DNA of 46,497 bases, taken from positions 1-46,497 of the forward strand of contig DKAT01000045.1 of NCBI GenBank assembly GCA_002450905.1, given 5' to 3'. Position 1 is the stretch's first letter. The number at the start of each line of letters is the position of its first letter. Both the position numbers and the translations under genes were made by a program. This document shows, piece by piece, positions 35,926 to 44,535 of this stretch. The stretch is from Spirochaetia bacterium UBA6919 (lineage in GTDB: Bacteria; Spirochaetota; UBA6919). The notes below the pieces were generated by a model, which had not been told where the DNA came from, did not search any database, and was given only the letters and a program-made list of their open reading frames with translations.

Positions 35926-36591
35926 ATGCTATTGTGTGATGGAGGGTCGACGTACAGTAAGATCCTGGATACTGAAATCAATGATTTAAGAATTATCCCA
36001 ACCAAAGATCTGGTGAAGGATAGTCAACGGCATTTTCATTATGCTACAGGACATTCAAGCAAGTCACACTGTGTGCATTATGTGAATGAGCTTATTGCAT
36101 TAGCTGAAGGAGGACTCCAATTAGTGGATGAGAGCAACTTCACCATCCTTGATATCGGTAGTCGTGATATGAAATATGTCACATTTATCGACCGTCAGCC
36201 TCAAAATATGGACTGGAATAGCTCCTGTGGAGGGAACATGGGATTTACAGTGGAAGTCTTGGGGAATTATTATGATATCGACTATTCACTACTGAATCCA
36301 GTCAGCCAATCTATCCCTGTAACCTGCGGTCTTCTTGGTGTGGAAAAGGTTTTTGACGAAATTAACAATGGTCTTGATCCTGAGATTGGTGTGGCGAAGT
36401 TTCTGCATGGAATGGCGAAAATAAGTTATTCCTTCTCCCAGAAGCCTGGTGTGGTCTACTTATCTGGTGGATTTGTGAATAACCAATGCTTTATAAGAAG
36501 TCTTGAGGAGTATTGTGACGTAAGGCTGTTGGGACGTGACGTTCTGATAAATGGGTTAGTAAAAATAGCTCAGGAAAAGAATTTTAATTAA
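35926..36591 (+). CDS. BadF/HgdC-type ATPase (2-hydroxyacyl-CoA dehydratase activator-like)
   Basis: This 221-residue ATPase of the acetate kinase/Hsc70 (ASKHA) fold uses ATP to drive a low-potential electron through a [4Fe-4S] cluster into an enzyme partner. It has phosphate-1 DGGSTYSK (5-12), phosphate-2 LDIGSRDMK (75-83) and adenosine YLSGGFVNN. The two Cys that in the family bind the bridging cluster between two monomers are present: Cys101 in SSCGGNMGF and Cys134 in PVTCGLLGVEKVF. It is shorter than the usual roughly 260 residues, mainly between phosphate-1 and -2. Its 3' end overlaps the convergent next gene by 8 bp. No HgdAB dehydratase lies in the window. Confidence 0.8.
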   Translation: MLLCDGGSTYSKILDTEINDLRIIPTKDLVKDSQRHFHYATGHSSKSHCVHYVNELIALAEGGLQLVDESNFTILDIGSRDMKYVTFIDRQPQNMDWNSSCGGNMGFTVEVLGNYYDIDYSLLNPVSQSIPVTCGLLGVEKVFDEINNGLDPEIGVAKFLHGMAKISYSFSQKPGVVYLSGGFVNNQCFIRSLEEYCDVRLLGRDVLINGLVKIAQEKNFN

Positions 36592-37261
36592 CCTTCACTT
36601 CGGATAAGAACTGTGGGAGATAGTGTTTTGCTTTCTCACTTTTGAAAAGGTGGATCTGATCTAAGGCGAGCTTCTTTCCGTTTTCACTAAAATAGTTTAA
36701 ATATACTTCCATCAAGAGTTTTTCATCCCTAAGAAAATAATGATCATCCTGAAAGATTTTCTGGAACTGATCTTTAGCATCATCCAAAGCAGATAACATT
36801 AATGATCTGTTATCTATCATCAGGAGATATTTGACTAATCTGTGATCACTTGGGTAAAAGAACTCGAGTTTCTGAAGGATTCCAAACAGGGTATTTTTAA
36901 TGGGACAGCTTAGCTTATCTTTATTCACATTTATTTTCAAATATAAATTCGCTATAAAAGCCCCTTCAACACGCTTAAGCAAATCAACAGCATCATTATT
37001 ATCAAGACCATCTACTTCCTGAAGGGTTTCAACAAGATTTTTCACTGCGTAATAGTCTTTCCATTGAGGCATTCCATTTCTACCATAACTGATATAATCC
37101 TCATACTCATCTTTCTGATCATCCGATAAGACATTATCAACCAACAGAATTGGATATTCATCATCAAATTGAGGATTCATTTGCTCTGAACTAATTTCAA
37201 GACAGTTTAGACGAAAAATCTCATCTCTGTACTCGTCAGACATGTCATTTCCAAAAGACAT
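36584..37261 (-). CDS. acidic cytoplasmic protein, unknown
   Basis: This 225-residue acidic, helical protein has no signal peptide or named domain. The ATG at 37261 has GGTGGAG just upstream; an in-frame TTG five codons earlier is not used. The N-terminal 70 residues are very rich in Asp/Glu (DDEYPILLVDN, DDQKDEYEDY), and the remaining part is a helical array (LLKRVEGAFIANLYLKIN, LLMEVYLNYFSENGKK) that could be a repeat scaffold. The gene converges on the ATPase gene with an 8-bp overlap. The role is unknown. Confidence 0.65.
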   Translation of the reverse strand: MSFGNDMSDEYRDEIFRLNCLEISSEQMNPQFDDEYPILLVDNVLSDDQKDEYEDYISYGRNGMPQWKDYYAVKNLVETLQEVDGLDNNDAVDLLKRVEGAFIANLYLKINVNKDKLSCPIKNTLFGILQKLEFFYPSDHRLVKYLLMIDNRSLMLSALDDAKDQFQKIFQDDHYFLRDEKLLMEVYLNYFSENGKKLALDQIHLFKSEKAKHYLPQFLSEVKVN

Positions 37262-37366
37262 AGCAACTCCACCCAATTTATTTATCAGTAGTTTTAAATA
37301 TAATGAATTTTACTATAAATAATTCATTTTATATAATTTTTTATTCAACGGATGCAAAAAAATTAT

Positions 37367-38413
37367 TTATTGAATATGTTCACGATAAATACGGTGATCA
37401 GGAATCTCAATAAGGAGTTGGAGTGTGAATCGGGTTTCAGAACGATCATAAAATCCCTGCCATCCTTCAAGCCCCATACGAACACTTTGATAGAACTGAT
37501 AAGCAACCATACCACCAGCACGCGAGGAACTGTAGGTGTAATTATTCTTAACAGAACTGGGAAGAGTTCTATAATCACCAAAAATAGTAAGAGTGAGAGG
37601 ATATTTTTTTGAAGTAAGCCAGGACAATTCCCAATGGAAAGCATTTTTTGTATAGAAATTATCATCATCTTTCAATCGGAATATACTTGAGAAGAAGAAT
37701 TGAAATCGGGAAAACAGCTCAACCTTCATTTCAAATATTAAAGCACCGACCCTAGTCTGAAAATCACTGCCTGAACTGTTCCTGTAATTTGTTCCTATCG
37801 TTGTATCTCCAAGATGACTAAGCCATCCCAGATTTAAAAAAAGATTAATATTCTTCCACTCTTTCTTGACAGTCGCATACCCAAAGAAGTTATTAATATC
37901 ATTGGATTTATTAGGTGAACCCAAAGGAGTTGATTTGGACATATAGAGTCCACCACCAAGACGTAACCACTCCCAATGGAATCCAAGTTCACCAGCGACA
38001 GTATCTATTTTTCCAGCCTCCAGGACATAGTTATCTGTCACAAGTACTGTAATTTTTTTCCCCTGAACAGGAAATAATTCCCATTTACCAGCCTTCAGGA
38101 AGATAGGGACACGTTTTGAAAAAAATATTTCCCCAAATACATACCCAGGACCAATATTATAACCATCGTTAGGATTTCCATCCAAAAGTATATCTCCATG
38201 AAAAGCAATGAGTTCACTCACCTTCCAGTGTAAACCAGTACGTATCTCTGCCAAATTAATTTTACTGTAATCATTAGTACGAGATGATCTGTTGTAAAGC
38301 CCCTGAAAATCTCCCAGCATGACAAAACTAATGTCTCCAAGGGGTTTATCTTTGGCAAAACTTCTAACACTTATTATCAAAAGAAATAAAATAATAATTA
38401 TAAAATGTTTCAT
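37367..38413 (-). CDS. porin-like outer-membrane protein (LbtU-like)
   Basis: This 348-residue protein has a signal peptide (MKHFIIIILFLLIISVRSFA). The mature part has many alternating aromatic strands ending in RFTLQLLIEIPDHRIYREHIQ. The segment VLVTDNYVLEAGKIDTVAGELGF resembles the conserved region of the LbtU-type siderophore porins (TDPLTLELGE-like), but the similarity is faint and could be general to barrels. It is the last gene of a minus-strand run after the ankyrin-TlpA gene and a pseudogene. Confidence 0.65.
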   Translation of the reverse strand: MKHFIIIILFLLIISVRSFAKDKPLGDISFVMLGDFQGLYNRSSRTNDYSKINLAEIRTGLHWKVSELIAFHGDILLDGNPNDGYNIGPGYVFGEIFFSKRVPIFLKAGKWELFPVQGKKITVLVTDNYVLEAGKIDTVAGELGFHWEWLRLGGGLYMSKSTPLGSPNKSNDINNFFGYATVKKEWKNINLFLNLGWLSHLGDTTIGTNYRNSSGSDFQTRVGALIFEMKVELFSRFQFFFSSIFRLKDDDNFYTKNAFHWELSWLTSKKYPLTLTIFGDYRTLPSSVKNNYTYSSSRAGGMVAYQFYQSVRMGLEGWQGFYDRSETRFTLQLLIEIPDHRIYREHIQ

Positions 38414-38458
38414 AGAATTATATCCAATATAGTAATAATAAACAGTTGTAACAATAAA

Positions 38459-38903
38459 TTACTTATCTCCAAACGTCCCCTTCATGGGAAAACTCATAGA
38501 CAGATTACCCTTTAAGTTAAAATCATTTGATCTCATCACTCCATCAGTCACAGTTTGTTTGCTGAGTCTAAAGATTGTTACGACTTCTTGTTGGATAAGA
38601 CTATCAACTTAATTGATACGTATTCTCAATAATTCTATAATTATAATTAAATCATAAAGGATCGACAACTTTTATATAATTTTTCAATTCTACCCGTTTG
38701 AATAAGAAATTGTAAATTCATTATCATACTTAACCATCGTGTTTATAAAAAGGAGTTGTATTCCATGTTATATATTATAATGGACTTATAGATTTCTGCT
38801 GACAAGATAAATTATTATTTATTTGATCTGAAAGAAATTCTATTTTAATATCTTTACAAACATTTTGGTTCGTAAAAATTATCAGTATACAAATAATAAT
38901 TCT
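38459..38903 (-). pseudogene. decayed exported-protein gene
   Basis: The 490-bp spacer between the ankyrin-TlpA and porin genes is not empty. On the minus strand, directly after the ankyrin-TlpA stop, an in-frame run reads like a signal peptide without its Met (RIIICILIIFTNQNVCKD). Coding-like pieces follow in different frames, broken by stops: YITWNTTPFYKHDG, MVKYDNEFTISYSNG, GRIEKLYKSCRSFMI and a 49-codon last piece ending GNLSMSFPMKGTFGDK before TAA at 38459-38461. A lost start codon and several frameshifts or stops are needed to join them. It looks like a gene that once shared the operon. No family is recognised. Confidence 0.5.
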
Positions 38904-40334
38904 TTAATTGATCATTTTTTTTAGATAATTAACATATTTATCATCCATCCAATTTCTTCCGCCAATAATTCTTGTCTGAATAATACCTTTTTTATCTATA
39001 ATATAAGTTGCAGGTATACCAGTACTGGGGTAGTATTTAGCTAGAGAACTTGTTGGGTCATGGAGAACAGGGAAAGTAAATTTATTAGTATTTATATAAG
39101 ATTTCACTGTAGATAATTGCCTGTCAATAGAAACTGCAAGGATTACGAAATCTTTATTCTTGAATTTTTTATAGAGTGATTCCATATAAGGCATCTCATA
39201 TCGGCAGGGAGGACACCATGTAGCCCAGATATTTAGAAAAATAACTTTTCCTTTAAATTGGCTGAGTGATACATTATTGCCTTCAAGGTCTTTTAAAGTA
39301 AAGTCAGGTGCAATCTTGTTCATTATTTCAAATCCAAGTGTTTTTAAGAGTTCATTATTATAATCTTCCTGACTGAGTTTACCCCCTTTTAAAAGATCAA
39401 TCATTTTTTTATTATCCATTTTTTCAGCAATGCTTAGGGGAGTGAATCCTGAATTATTTTTAATATCTGCTTGTGATTTTCCTTCAATAAGATATTGTAC
39501 AATTAATGGCTGAATTGTTTCAACAGCAAGGTGTAGAGGAGTGTTTCCGTCATTATTTTGAGAACTGGTATTGACACCTTTTTTAACAAAAAATTCAACC
39601 ATATCAGCTTTTTTAAATTTAACGGCAATATGAAGTATACCATTTTTATCTGGGGTGTTGTGGTGGATATTTGCATTTTTTTCTACAAGATATTTAGCAA
39701 TTGGGAGAAATCCACCAATCGTTGTCATAAAAAGGGGGGTAAATCCTTTATATTCCCCTGCTTCAACCTGCATATTTAAATCAGCATTATTTTTTATAAG
39801 GATTTTAACAGCCTTGAGATTACCACGTGCAGATGCAAGGTGCAGCCCTGTCATCCCTTTTAATATACCACTTTGTATTTTTGCATTTACTTCGGCGCCG
39901 TGTTTTATTAATAATTTTAACATTTCGTGTTGTTGATAAACCACAGCATGGTGAAGCGGGGTTATTCCCTTCAGTCCCATATCATGAGTGGCAATATTGA
40001 CATTTGCACCCTTTTCAACAAGATATTTTAATATGGGATAATTTGCAGATCGTGCAGCCATGTATAACGGGGTAAATCCTTTTTGATCTTTTTTTTGAAC
40101 ATCTGCTTTGGAGTCTATTAATATTTTTACAATTTCCATCCGATTATAGGCTACGGCATAGGTGAGTGGAGTAAAGCGGCGATAATAGATATTATTGATA
40201 TCAACCCCTTGTTTTATCAGTGATTTTATTTTGTTTGTATCATTTAAAGCGATGGATTTGAATAACTCTGAGTTGTTATCAGCCCAGGTAATGACAGGGG
40301 TCAACAGGATAAGGATAAGTAGTAATTTTTTCAT
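38904..40334 (-). CDS. ankyrin-repeat/TlpA-type thioredoxin fusion
   Basis: This 476-residue secreted or anchored protein has a signal peptide (MKKLLLILILLTPVITWA). About nine ankyrin repeats fill residues 22-325, with TPLHHAVVYQ, GLHLASARGNL and TPLHLAVE as clear consensus units. The C-terminal domain (about 335-476) is a TlpA/ResA-type thioredoxin: NIWATWCPPCRYEMPYM with CPPC at 374-377, and the cis-Pro loop TGIPATYIID. It should work in the periplasm in thiol-disulfide exchange, with the ankyrin array as a docking surface. GGAG precedes the ATG. The porin and pseudogene follow on the same strand. Confidence 0.9.
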   Translation of the reverse strand: MKKLLLILILLTPVITWADNNSELFKSIALNDTNKIKSLIKQGVDINNIYYRRFTPLTYAVAYNRMEIVKILIDSKADVQKKDQKGFTPLYMAARSANYPILKYLVEKGANVNIATHDMGLKGITPLHHAVVYQQHEMLKLLIKHGAEVNAKIQSGILKGMTGLHLASARGNLKAVKILIKNNADLNMQVEAGEYKGFTPLFMTTIGGFLPIAKYLVEKNANIHHNTPDKNGILHIAVKFKKADMVEFFVKKGVNTSSQNNDGNTPLHLAVETIQPLIVQYLIEGKSQADIKNNSGFTPLSIAEKMDNKKMIDLLKGGKLSQEDYNNELLKTLGFEIMNKIAPDFTLKDLEGNNVSLSQFKGKVIFLNIWATWCPPCRYEMPYMESLYKKFKNKDFVILAVSIDRQLSTVKSYINTNKFTFPVLHDPTSSLAKYYPSTGIPATYIIDKKGIIQTRIIGGRNWMDDKYVNYLKKMIN

Positions 40335-40440
40335 TTGTTCTCCAATTATTTTTATATTTATTAGTTATGTCAAATGTCAAGTGAATAACCTGGGATGACA
40401 TATCGATTATTCATACTAACACCGTAAGATTTAAAATCAA

Positions 40441-41430
40441 TTAAATACTTCCATCTAGGATTTGAACGTCTTCTTCATCAAGATATTTCTTTACTTCTGC
40501 GGTAGAAACCCATGTAAAATCAAAGTTTTCACTTTGGATAGGAGGGAAATCCATGGATAGTTTAAAGACCATTTCGTAGTGGTAATGAGTCTCTAGGAAA
40601 TGCTTTTGCTCTGCAATAGGTGTCAGTGTATAGATAAGATCCTTTGATTCTTGAGAAACTGGAGGACAGATGAGATGGAGTATACGTAAAAGTGCATCTT
40701 TGGGTGATTCATTTTTGAGAACGTGTCCACCGAGAATTTTCCAATCCGATGTAGGGAAGGGACATTTTTGTTTTGTTAACATTATTTGATGGGAGGAATT
40801 AAAGATTAGTGGTTTGACTATATAGTGCAGTATGGAGGAAGGGGGTTGTTGGATTCGATATTGATTTCTGGAGATTTCAAACTGGATGATGTTACAGAGG
40901 TCTTGGGAACTTGCTTCTATGTCTTTATTATATATATAGTAATCGAAATGATATTTGTATTGCATTTCAAAATCGGTACGTTCAAGTCGTTTTTTTATCT
41001 CCTCTTCTGTCCAGGAACCCCTTATTTTAATCCTATTGACTAGCTCATCAGTACTTCCTGCATCAATAAATATCGATACACAATGATTTGGGAATTGATC
41101 AATAATATCCACTGCACCCAGGACTTCAACATCTGTGATGACATTTTTTGATTGCTCTAGAAATTGTTCTAATTTGTCCTTACCCATGCCATAGTAATTA
41201 TTTCCGTGGACATATTTCCATTCAATGAGTTGATGTTCTTTTATTTTATTTTCAAAATCTTGTTTTTCAAGGAAATAATAAGGGTTTCCCTCGGATTCAC
41301 CCTGTCTCATGGGACGAGATGTATAACTTGGGAGGAATTTTAAATTATCCGATTTCTCGAGGACTTTATTAATCAGGGTATTTTTACCGACCCCCGTTGG
41401 ACCAATGATTAGAAAGAATAATCCATTCAA
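40441..41430 (-). CDS. guanylate kinase fused to degenerate Nudix domain
   Basis: This 329-residue protein starts with TTG and a good AAGGAA site. Residues 1-190 are a guanylate kinase-like domain: P-loop GPTGVGKNT (10-18, Asn where Ser is more usual), SYTSRPMRQGE (GMP-binding), and the lid with IKIRGSWTEEEIKKRLER. Residues about 200-329 look like a Nudix domain: GGHVLKNE fits the start of the box (GX5E, 235-241) and Arg249 the next step, but the REUxEE glutamates are replaced (RILHLICPP), so metal-dependent hydrolysis is doubtful. Whether it is the cell's housekeeping guanylate kinase is uncertain; the kinase part looks complete. The neighbour with the same direction is the ankyrin-TlpA gene. 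Confidence 0.8.
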   Translation of the reverse strand: MNGLFFLIIGPTGVGKNTLINKVLEKSDNLKFLPSYTSRPMRQGESEGNPYYFLEKQDFENKIKEHQLIEWKYVHGNNYYGMGKDKLEQFLEQSKNVITDVEVLGAVDIIDQFPNHCVSIFIDAGSTDELVNRIKIRGSWTEEEIKKRLERTDFEMQYKYHFDYYIYNKDIEASSQDLCNIIQFEISRNQYRIQQPPSSILHYIVKPLIFNSSHQIMLTKQKCPFPTSDWKILGGHVLKNESPKDALLRILHLICPPVSQESKDLIYTLTPIAEQKHFLETHYHYEMVFKLSMDFPPIQSENFDFTWVSTAEVKKYLDEEDVQILDGSI

Positions 41431-41651
41431 ATGACATTCCTTTTTTATTTAATGCTAGGAATTAAGTATACTAATATAATCATTTCAAGGCAAGTTAAGT
41501 TGACTAAATTATGGATATATTGAGGATTATTTTTTATTCTTATGTGTTATTCAAATTCAAAATATTCCATAAAAAATATTGTTTTTACAATCTGTTTAAA
41601 ATATATTTAAGGGTAATAATATAATATATAATCATAGTTTCGGGTCTGAAG

Positions 41652-42056
41652 ATGTTTAGAAAATTAATTCAAAGAATAGCTTATTTAATATTTATGTTAA
41701 GCCTTGTATCCTGTCAATTTTATAGTGTTTTAAAACCAGAAGATATAAAAAAAGTTAATCCTGATCTCCCGAGCCAATTCAATGAAATCCAATCTGATAG
41801 ACAGAAGATTATAAGTAGCGAAGGACTAACTTCATTTGGATATCAGTTCCACAAATATTTTAACGTCAAAACCCATTTAAATAATATAATGGATGATGCT
41901 GATATATCTTGCAAAGAACAGGCTATACAGCAAAATATCATCGCATATAAAACAATTGCCTATCCAAAGGAGCTTATTATACCCAATTATGAGAAGAATA
42001 AGCCTCTGGATAAGGTCAAGATCATAGGAATAACCATAAAATGCTTTATGAGATAA
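41652..42056 (+). CDS. small lipoprotein, unknown
   Basis: This 134-residue protein has a lipoprotein signal (MFRKLIQRIAYLIFMLSLVSC, lipobox LSLVSC, anchor Cys21). The mature part is polar, Lys/Gln/Ile-rich, with two more Cys (one in DISCKEQA and one in the C-terminal KCFMR) that could form a disulfide in the periplasm. No domain is recognised. It converges with DoxX and is only five bases from its stop. Confidence 0.65.
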   Translation: MFRKLIQRIAYLIFMLSLVSCQFYSVLKPEDIKKVNPDLPSQFNEIQSDRQKIISSEGLTSFGYQFHKYFNVKTHLNNIMDDADISCKEQAIQQNIIAYKTIAYPKELIIPNYEKNKPLDKVKIIGITIKCFMR

Positions 42057-42061
42057 TAAAA

Positions 42062-42502
42062 CTAATCCTTTTTAGAAATCATCCCATCCACAGATAGCTT
42101 TCCCCCACCCCAAATCATTAATACTACTGCCATAGCGATGGTGAGTATATGGAATTCAAAACCCTCTCCTGCCTGTTTCCCCATCCAGTTCATAAAAAAT
42201 CCATTGTGAATATGTAATTTTAATGCCGCACCCGTCATCACCACTGCTATCCCCAGGGCTGAAAGTCTGGTAAAAAATCCAAATATGAGTCCCAAAGCCC
42301 CAAAGAACTCTATTAATATAACCAGAACCGCTATGAAATAGGGTATCATACCACTTAAAGCATTAGCAGTATTTGTAAATCCAAAACCCCCAAACCATCC
42401 TAACATCTTTTGAGCACCGTGGGGAAACATCACGATCCCAAGACCCAGTCTGATAATTAAATTATTTACACTCGTATCGGTTGCTAATATTTTTTTCAAC
42501 AT
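42062..42502 (-). CDS. DoxX-family membrane protein
   Basis: This 146-residue inner-membrane protein has four hydrophobic segments. Conserved DoxX features are visible: LGIVMFPHGAQKMLGWFGGFG near the N-terminus, a second helix with LVILIEFFGALGLIFGF, and GAALKLHIHNGFFMNWMGKQ. Members are linked to quinone or thiol redox and oxidative-stress complexes in some bacteria, but the exact role here is not known. GGAG precedes the ATG. It is divergent from the sigma-factor gene with a 100-bp spacer. Confidence 0.9.
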   Translation of the reverse strand: MLKKILATDTSVNNLIIRLGLGIVMFPHGAQKMLGWFGGFGFTNTANALSGMIPYFIAVLVILIEFFGALGLIFGFFTRLSALGIAVVMTGAALKLHIHNGFFMNWMGKQAGEGFEFHILTIAMAVVLMIWGGGKLSVDGMISKKD

Positions 42503-42602
42503 ATTGACTCCACAATTATTATTTTTATATCATTATTAGTAATCATTTTTATAAAATAGTTTCAAAATCTTATCATCTTTTAGGAATATATAGGAAAATT
42601 CT

Positions 42603-43196
42603 ATGATACAATCAAAAACACCAGTGGATCAAGATATTATAAGCCTTCACAGAGAAGGTAATCGGGAAGAAGCCATTAAACTATTGATCCAATTATATCA
42701 GGATCGAATCTATTCCCTATCCTATAAAGTCCTTAATAATCATGACGATACCCTGGATGCCCTTCAGGAAATATATATCCAGATCGATAAATCATTACCC
42801 GATTTCAGAGGAGATTCCCAATTATATACATGGATCTATCGACTCACCCTAAATGTTTGTATTAACTTCAAAAAGAAGAGAAAGAAATGCGATAAGATGG
42901 TGGAGTTATCTGAAAGAGTTATCCAGCCGATGATTAATTTAATATCCCGCCCTGTAGAAGATCCTGATAAATTGTGCGAGGAGAAGTATCAGCAGTTATT
43001 ATTTCAAAAAGCCCTTACTAACCTGCAAGAGAGCCAGAGAATACCAATAATCCTCCATGATCTTGAAAGAATAAAATTATCTGAAATATCAAATATTCTC
43101 AATCTCCCTCTCAATACCATTAAAACAAGACTATATCGTGGGCGTGAGAGCCTGAAATCTCATATCCATAAATTATCTTTCTATCATAAAGATTAA
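42603..43196 (+). CDS. ECF-type RNA polymerase sigma factor
   Basis: This 197-residue sigma-70-family protein has region 2 (about 20-100: DDTLDALQEIYIQIDKSLPDFRGDSQLYTWIYRL) and region 4 (about 135-190: IPIILHDLERIKLSEISNILNLPLNTIKTRLYRGRESLKSH), with no region 1 or 3, so it is an extracytoplasmic-function type. No anti-sigma gene is adjacent. The genes around it (DoxX, BNR lipoprotein) could be targets, but no common promoter motif could be established. AGGAA precedes the ATG. Confidence 0.93.
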   Translation: MIQSKTPVDQDIISLHREGNREEAIKLLIQLYQDRIYSLSYKVLNNHDDTLDALQEIYIQIDKSLPDFRGDSQLYTWIYRLTLNVCINFKKKRKKCDKMVELSERVIQPMINLISRPVEDPDKLCEEKYQQLLFQKALTNLQESQRIPIILHDLERIKLSEISNILNLPLNTIKTRLYRGRESLKSHIHKLSFYHKD

Positions 43197-43402
43197 TATC
43201 CGTATTTTATCTAAAAACAAATCATCTTCCAATCAATTGATTCAGACAGGCATATCTTTGCTTCACTTCTAAATGGCTTTCCGTTAATTATATTTTAAAT
43301 ATAAAAAAAATTGTACCTTAATATAGAAATATATTAAATTTCTTTTTATATTAAACAAAGTAATAATAAAAACATTTGTATTAAATATTGAACAATTCTA
43401 TT

Positions 43403-43449
43403 TATTTTGATATAACACAAATCATAATGTTCTGAAACATATCAAAATA
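43403..43449. repeat. 11-bp perfect inverted repeat upstream of the BNR gene
   Basis: TATTTTGATAT (43403-43413) and ATATCAAAATA (43439-43449) are perfect inverted repeats 25 bases apart. They lie 78-125 bp before the BNR gene ATG and about 200 bp after the sigma-factor stop, with TTTTT right after the second arm. It could be an operator or a terminator of the sigma gene. The rest of the 331-bp spacer 43197-43527 is very AT-rich with no other feature. Confidence 0.45.
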
Positions 43450-43527
43450 TTTTTATGATCTTGAGAATTCAGCTAGGGTGATACGATAGGACAAATAGTT
43501 TTCATGTTTCATTTAAGGAGGTAATAG

Positions 43528-44535
43528 ATGGAACGTAGGGAATTTATTAAGAAGAGTGGAGGGATGATTGTAGGGGGACTCTTATTGGGAAGCGGGATAA
43601 TCCAATGCGATGACTCCCACAATATTGAGATCCCCAGCCGGTTTCTAATCTATTCAAACAATAGCTATACTTATTCATCGGATGATGGGATGAATTGGAA
43701 GCAAGGAGGACAAGTAAATTCTTCAGCTGGTGGTGTGTCATTTTGTGTCTCTGATTACAAAGGAAACTGGATTGCTGGTTGTTTTGGGAGTAGTACTGTT
43801 TCTTATTCCAGTAATGATGGACAAAGCTGGACCCAGGTAAATATTCCATCACTGAATAATGGTTATTCAGCTTGTACTGATGGGAAGGGACGATGGGTTT
43901 TCATGGGAATGAATGGTACAACAGGAACAACTTACTATTCTACCGACAATGGAAGATCGTGGACAGCAGGAACTATAACCCTTTCTGGTGCCAGTTATGT
44001 TGTTTATGGGGTAACAACAGATGGAAATGGTCGATGGGTAGCTGCTTGTGATGATGGATATAGCTATTATTCAACCGACAGTGGTCAGAGCTGGATTCAA
44101 GGTGGCTTGATCAGTGCAACAAATTTTCCTTATGGTATAGCTACGGATGGGAACGGTCGTTGGGTAGCAGTTGGGACTTCAGGTTCTAGTGGTTATTCTC
44201 TGGATGGGGGTTTGAGCTGGTCTACAGGAAGTGGTTTAGGAACAACAGGAAATTATTATGGTATTGCAACCGATGGGAATGGTCGGTGGATTACAGTGAG
44301 TAGTACTGGAAATATTTATAGTTCTATGGATGGAGGAGCAAATTGGTCTCTATCAGCGGGTTATAGCGGTTATATATTCAATCTTATAGCTACCGATGGA
44401 GCGGGGAAGTGGGTTATTGGTGGTCGGTATGGTGTTTTGGGAGTTGTCTTCTATTCTAAGGATAATGGGTATAGTTGGTCAATTATAGCAACGTCGTCGA
44501 GTCCAAACTATGCCGTTGGGGTAGGTAAACGATGA
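43528..44535 (+). CDS. TAT-exported BNR-repeat lipoprotein
   Basis: This 335-residue protein has an N-terminus with a twin-arginine motif (RREFIKKSGG) and a lipobox-like SGIIQC (Cys27), so it should leave the cytoplasm already folded and then be lipidated. The rest is about six to seven repeats of 40-45 residues with Asp-box/BNR units (SSDDGMNW, STDNGRSW, STDSGQSW, SLDGGLSW, SMDGGANW, SKDNGYSW) and a GIATDGNGRWVAVG element, which together make a beta-propeller like sialidase-fold or photosystem-assembly proteins. No catalytic residues for a sialidase are visible. A perfect AAGGAGGT precedes the ATG. The next gene's start overlaps its stop (ATGA). Confidence 0.88.
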   Translation: MERREFIKKSGGMIVGGLLLGSGIIQCDDSHNIEIPSRFLIYSNNSYTYSSDDGMNWKQGGQVNSSAGGVSFCVSDYKGNWIAGCFGSSTVSYSSNDGQSWTQVNIPSLNNGYSACTDGKGRWVFMGMNGTTGTTYYSTDNGRSWTAGTITLSGASYVVYGVTTDGNGRWVAACDDGYSYYSTDSGQSWIQGGLISATNFPYGIATDGNGRWVAVGTSGSSGYSLDGGLSWSTGSGLGTTGNYYGIATDGNGRWITVSSTGNIYSSMDGGANWSLSAGYSGYIFNLIATDGAGKWVIGGRYGVLGVVFYSKDNGYSWSIIATSSSPNYAVGVGKR

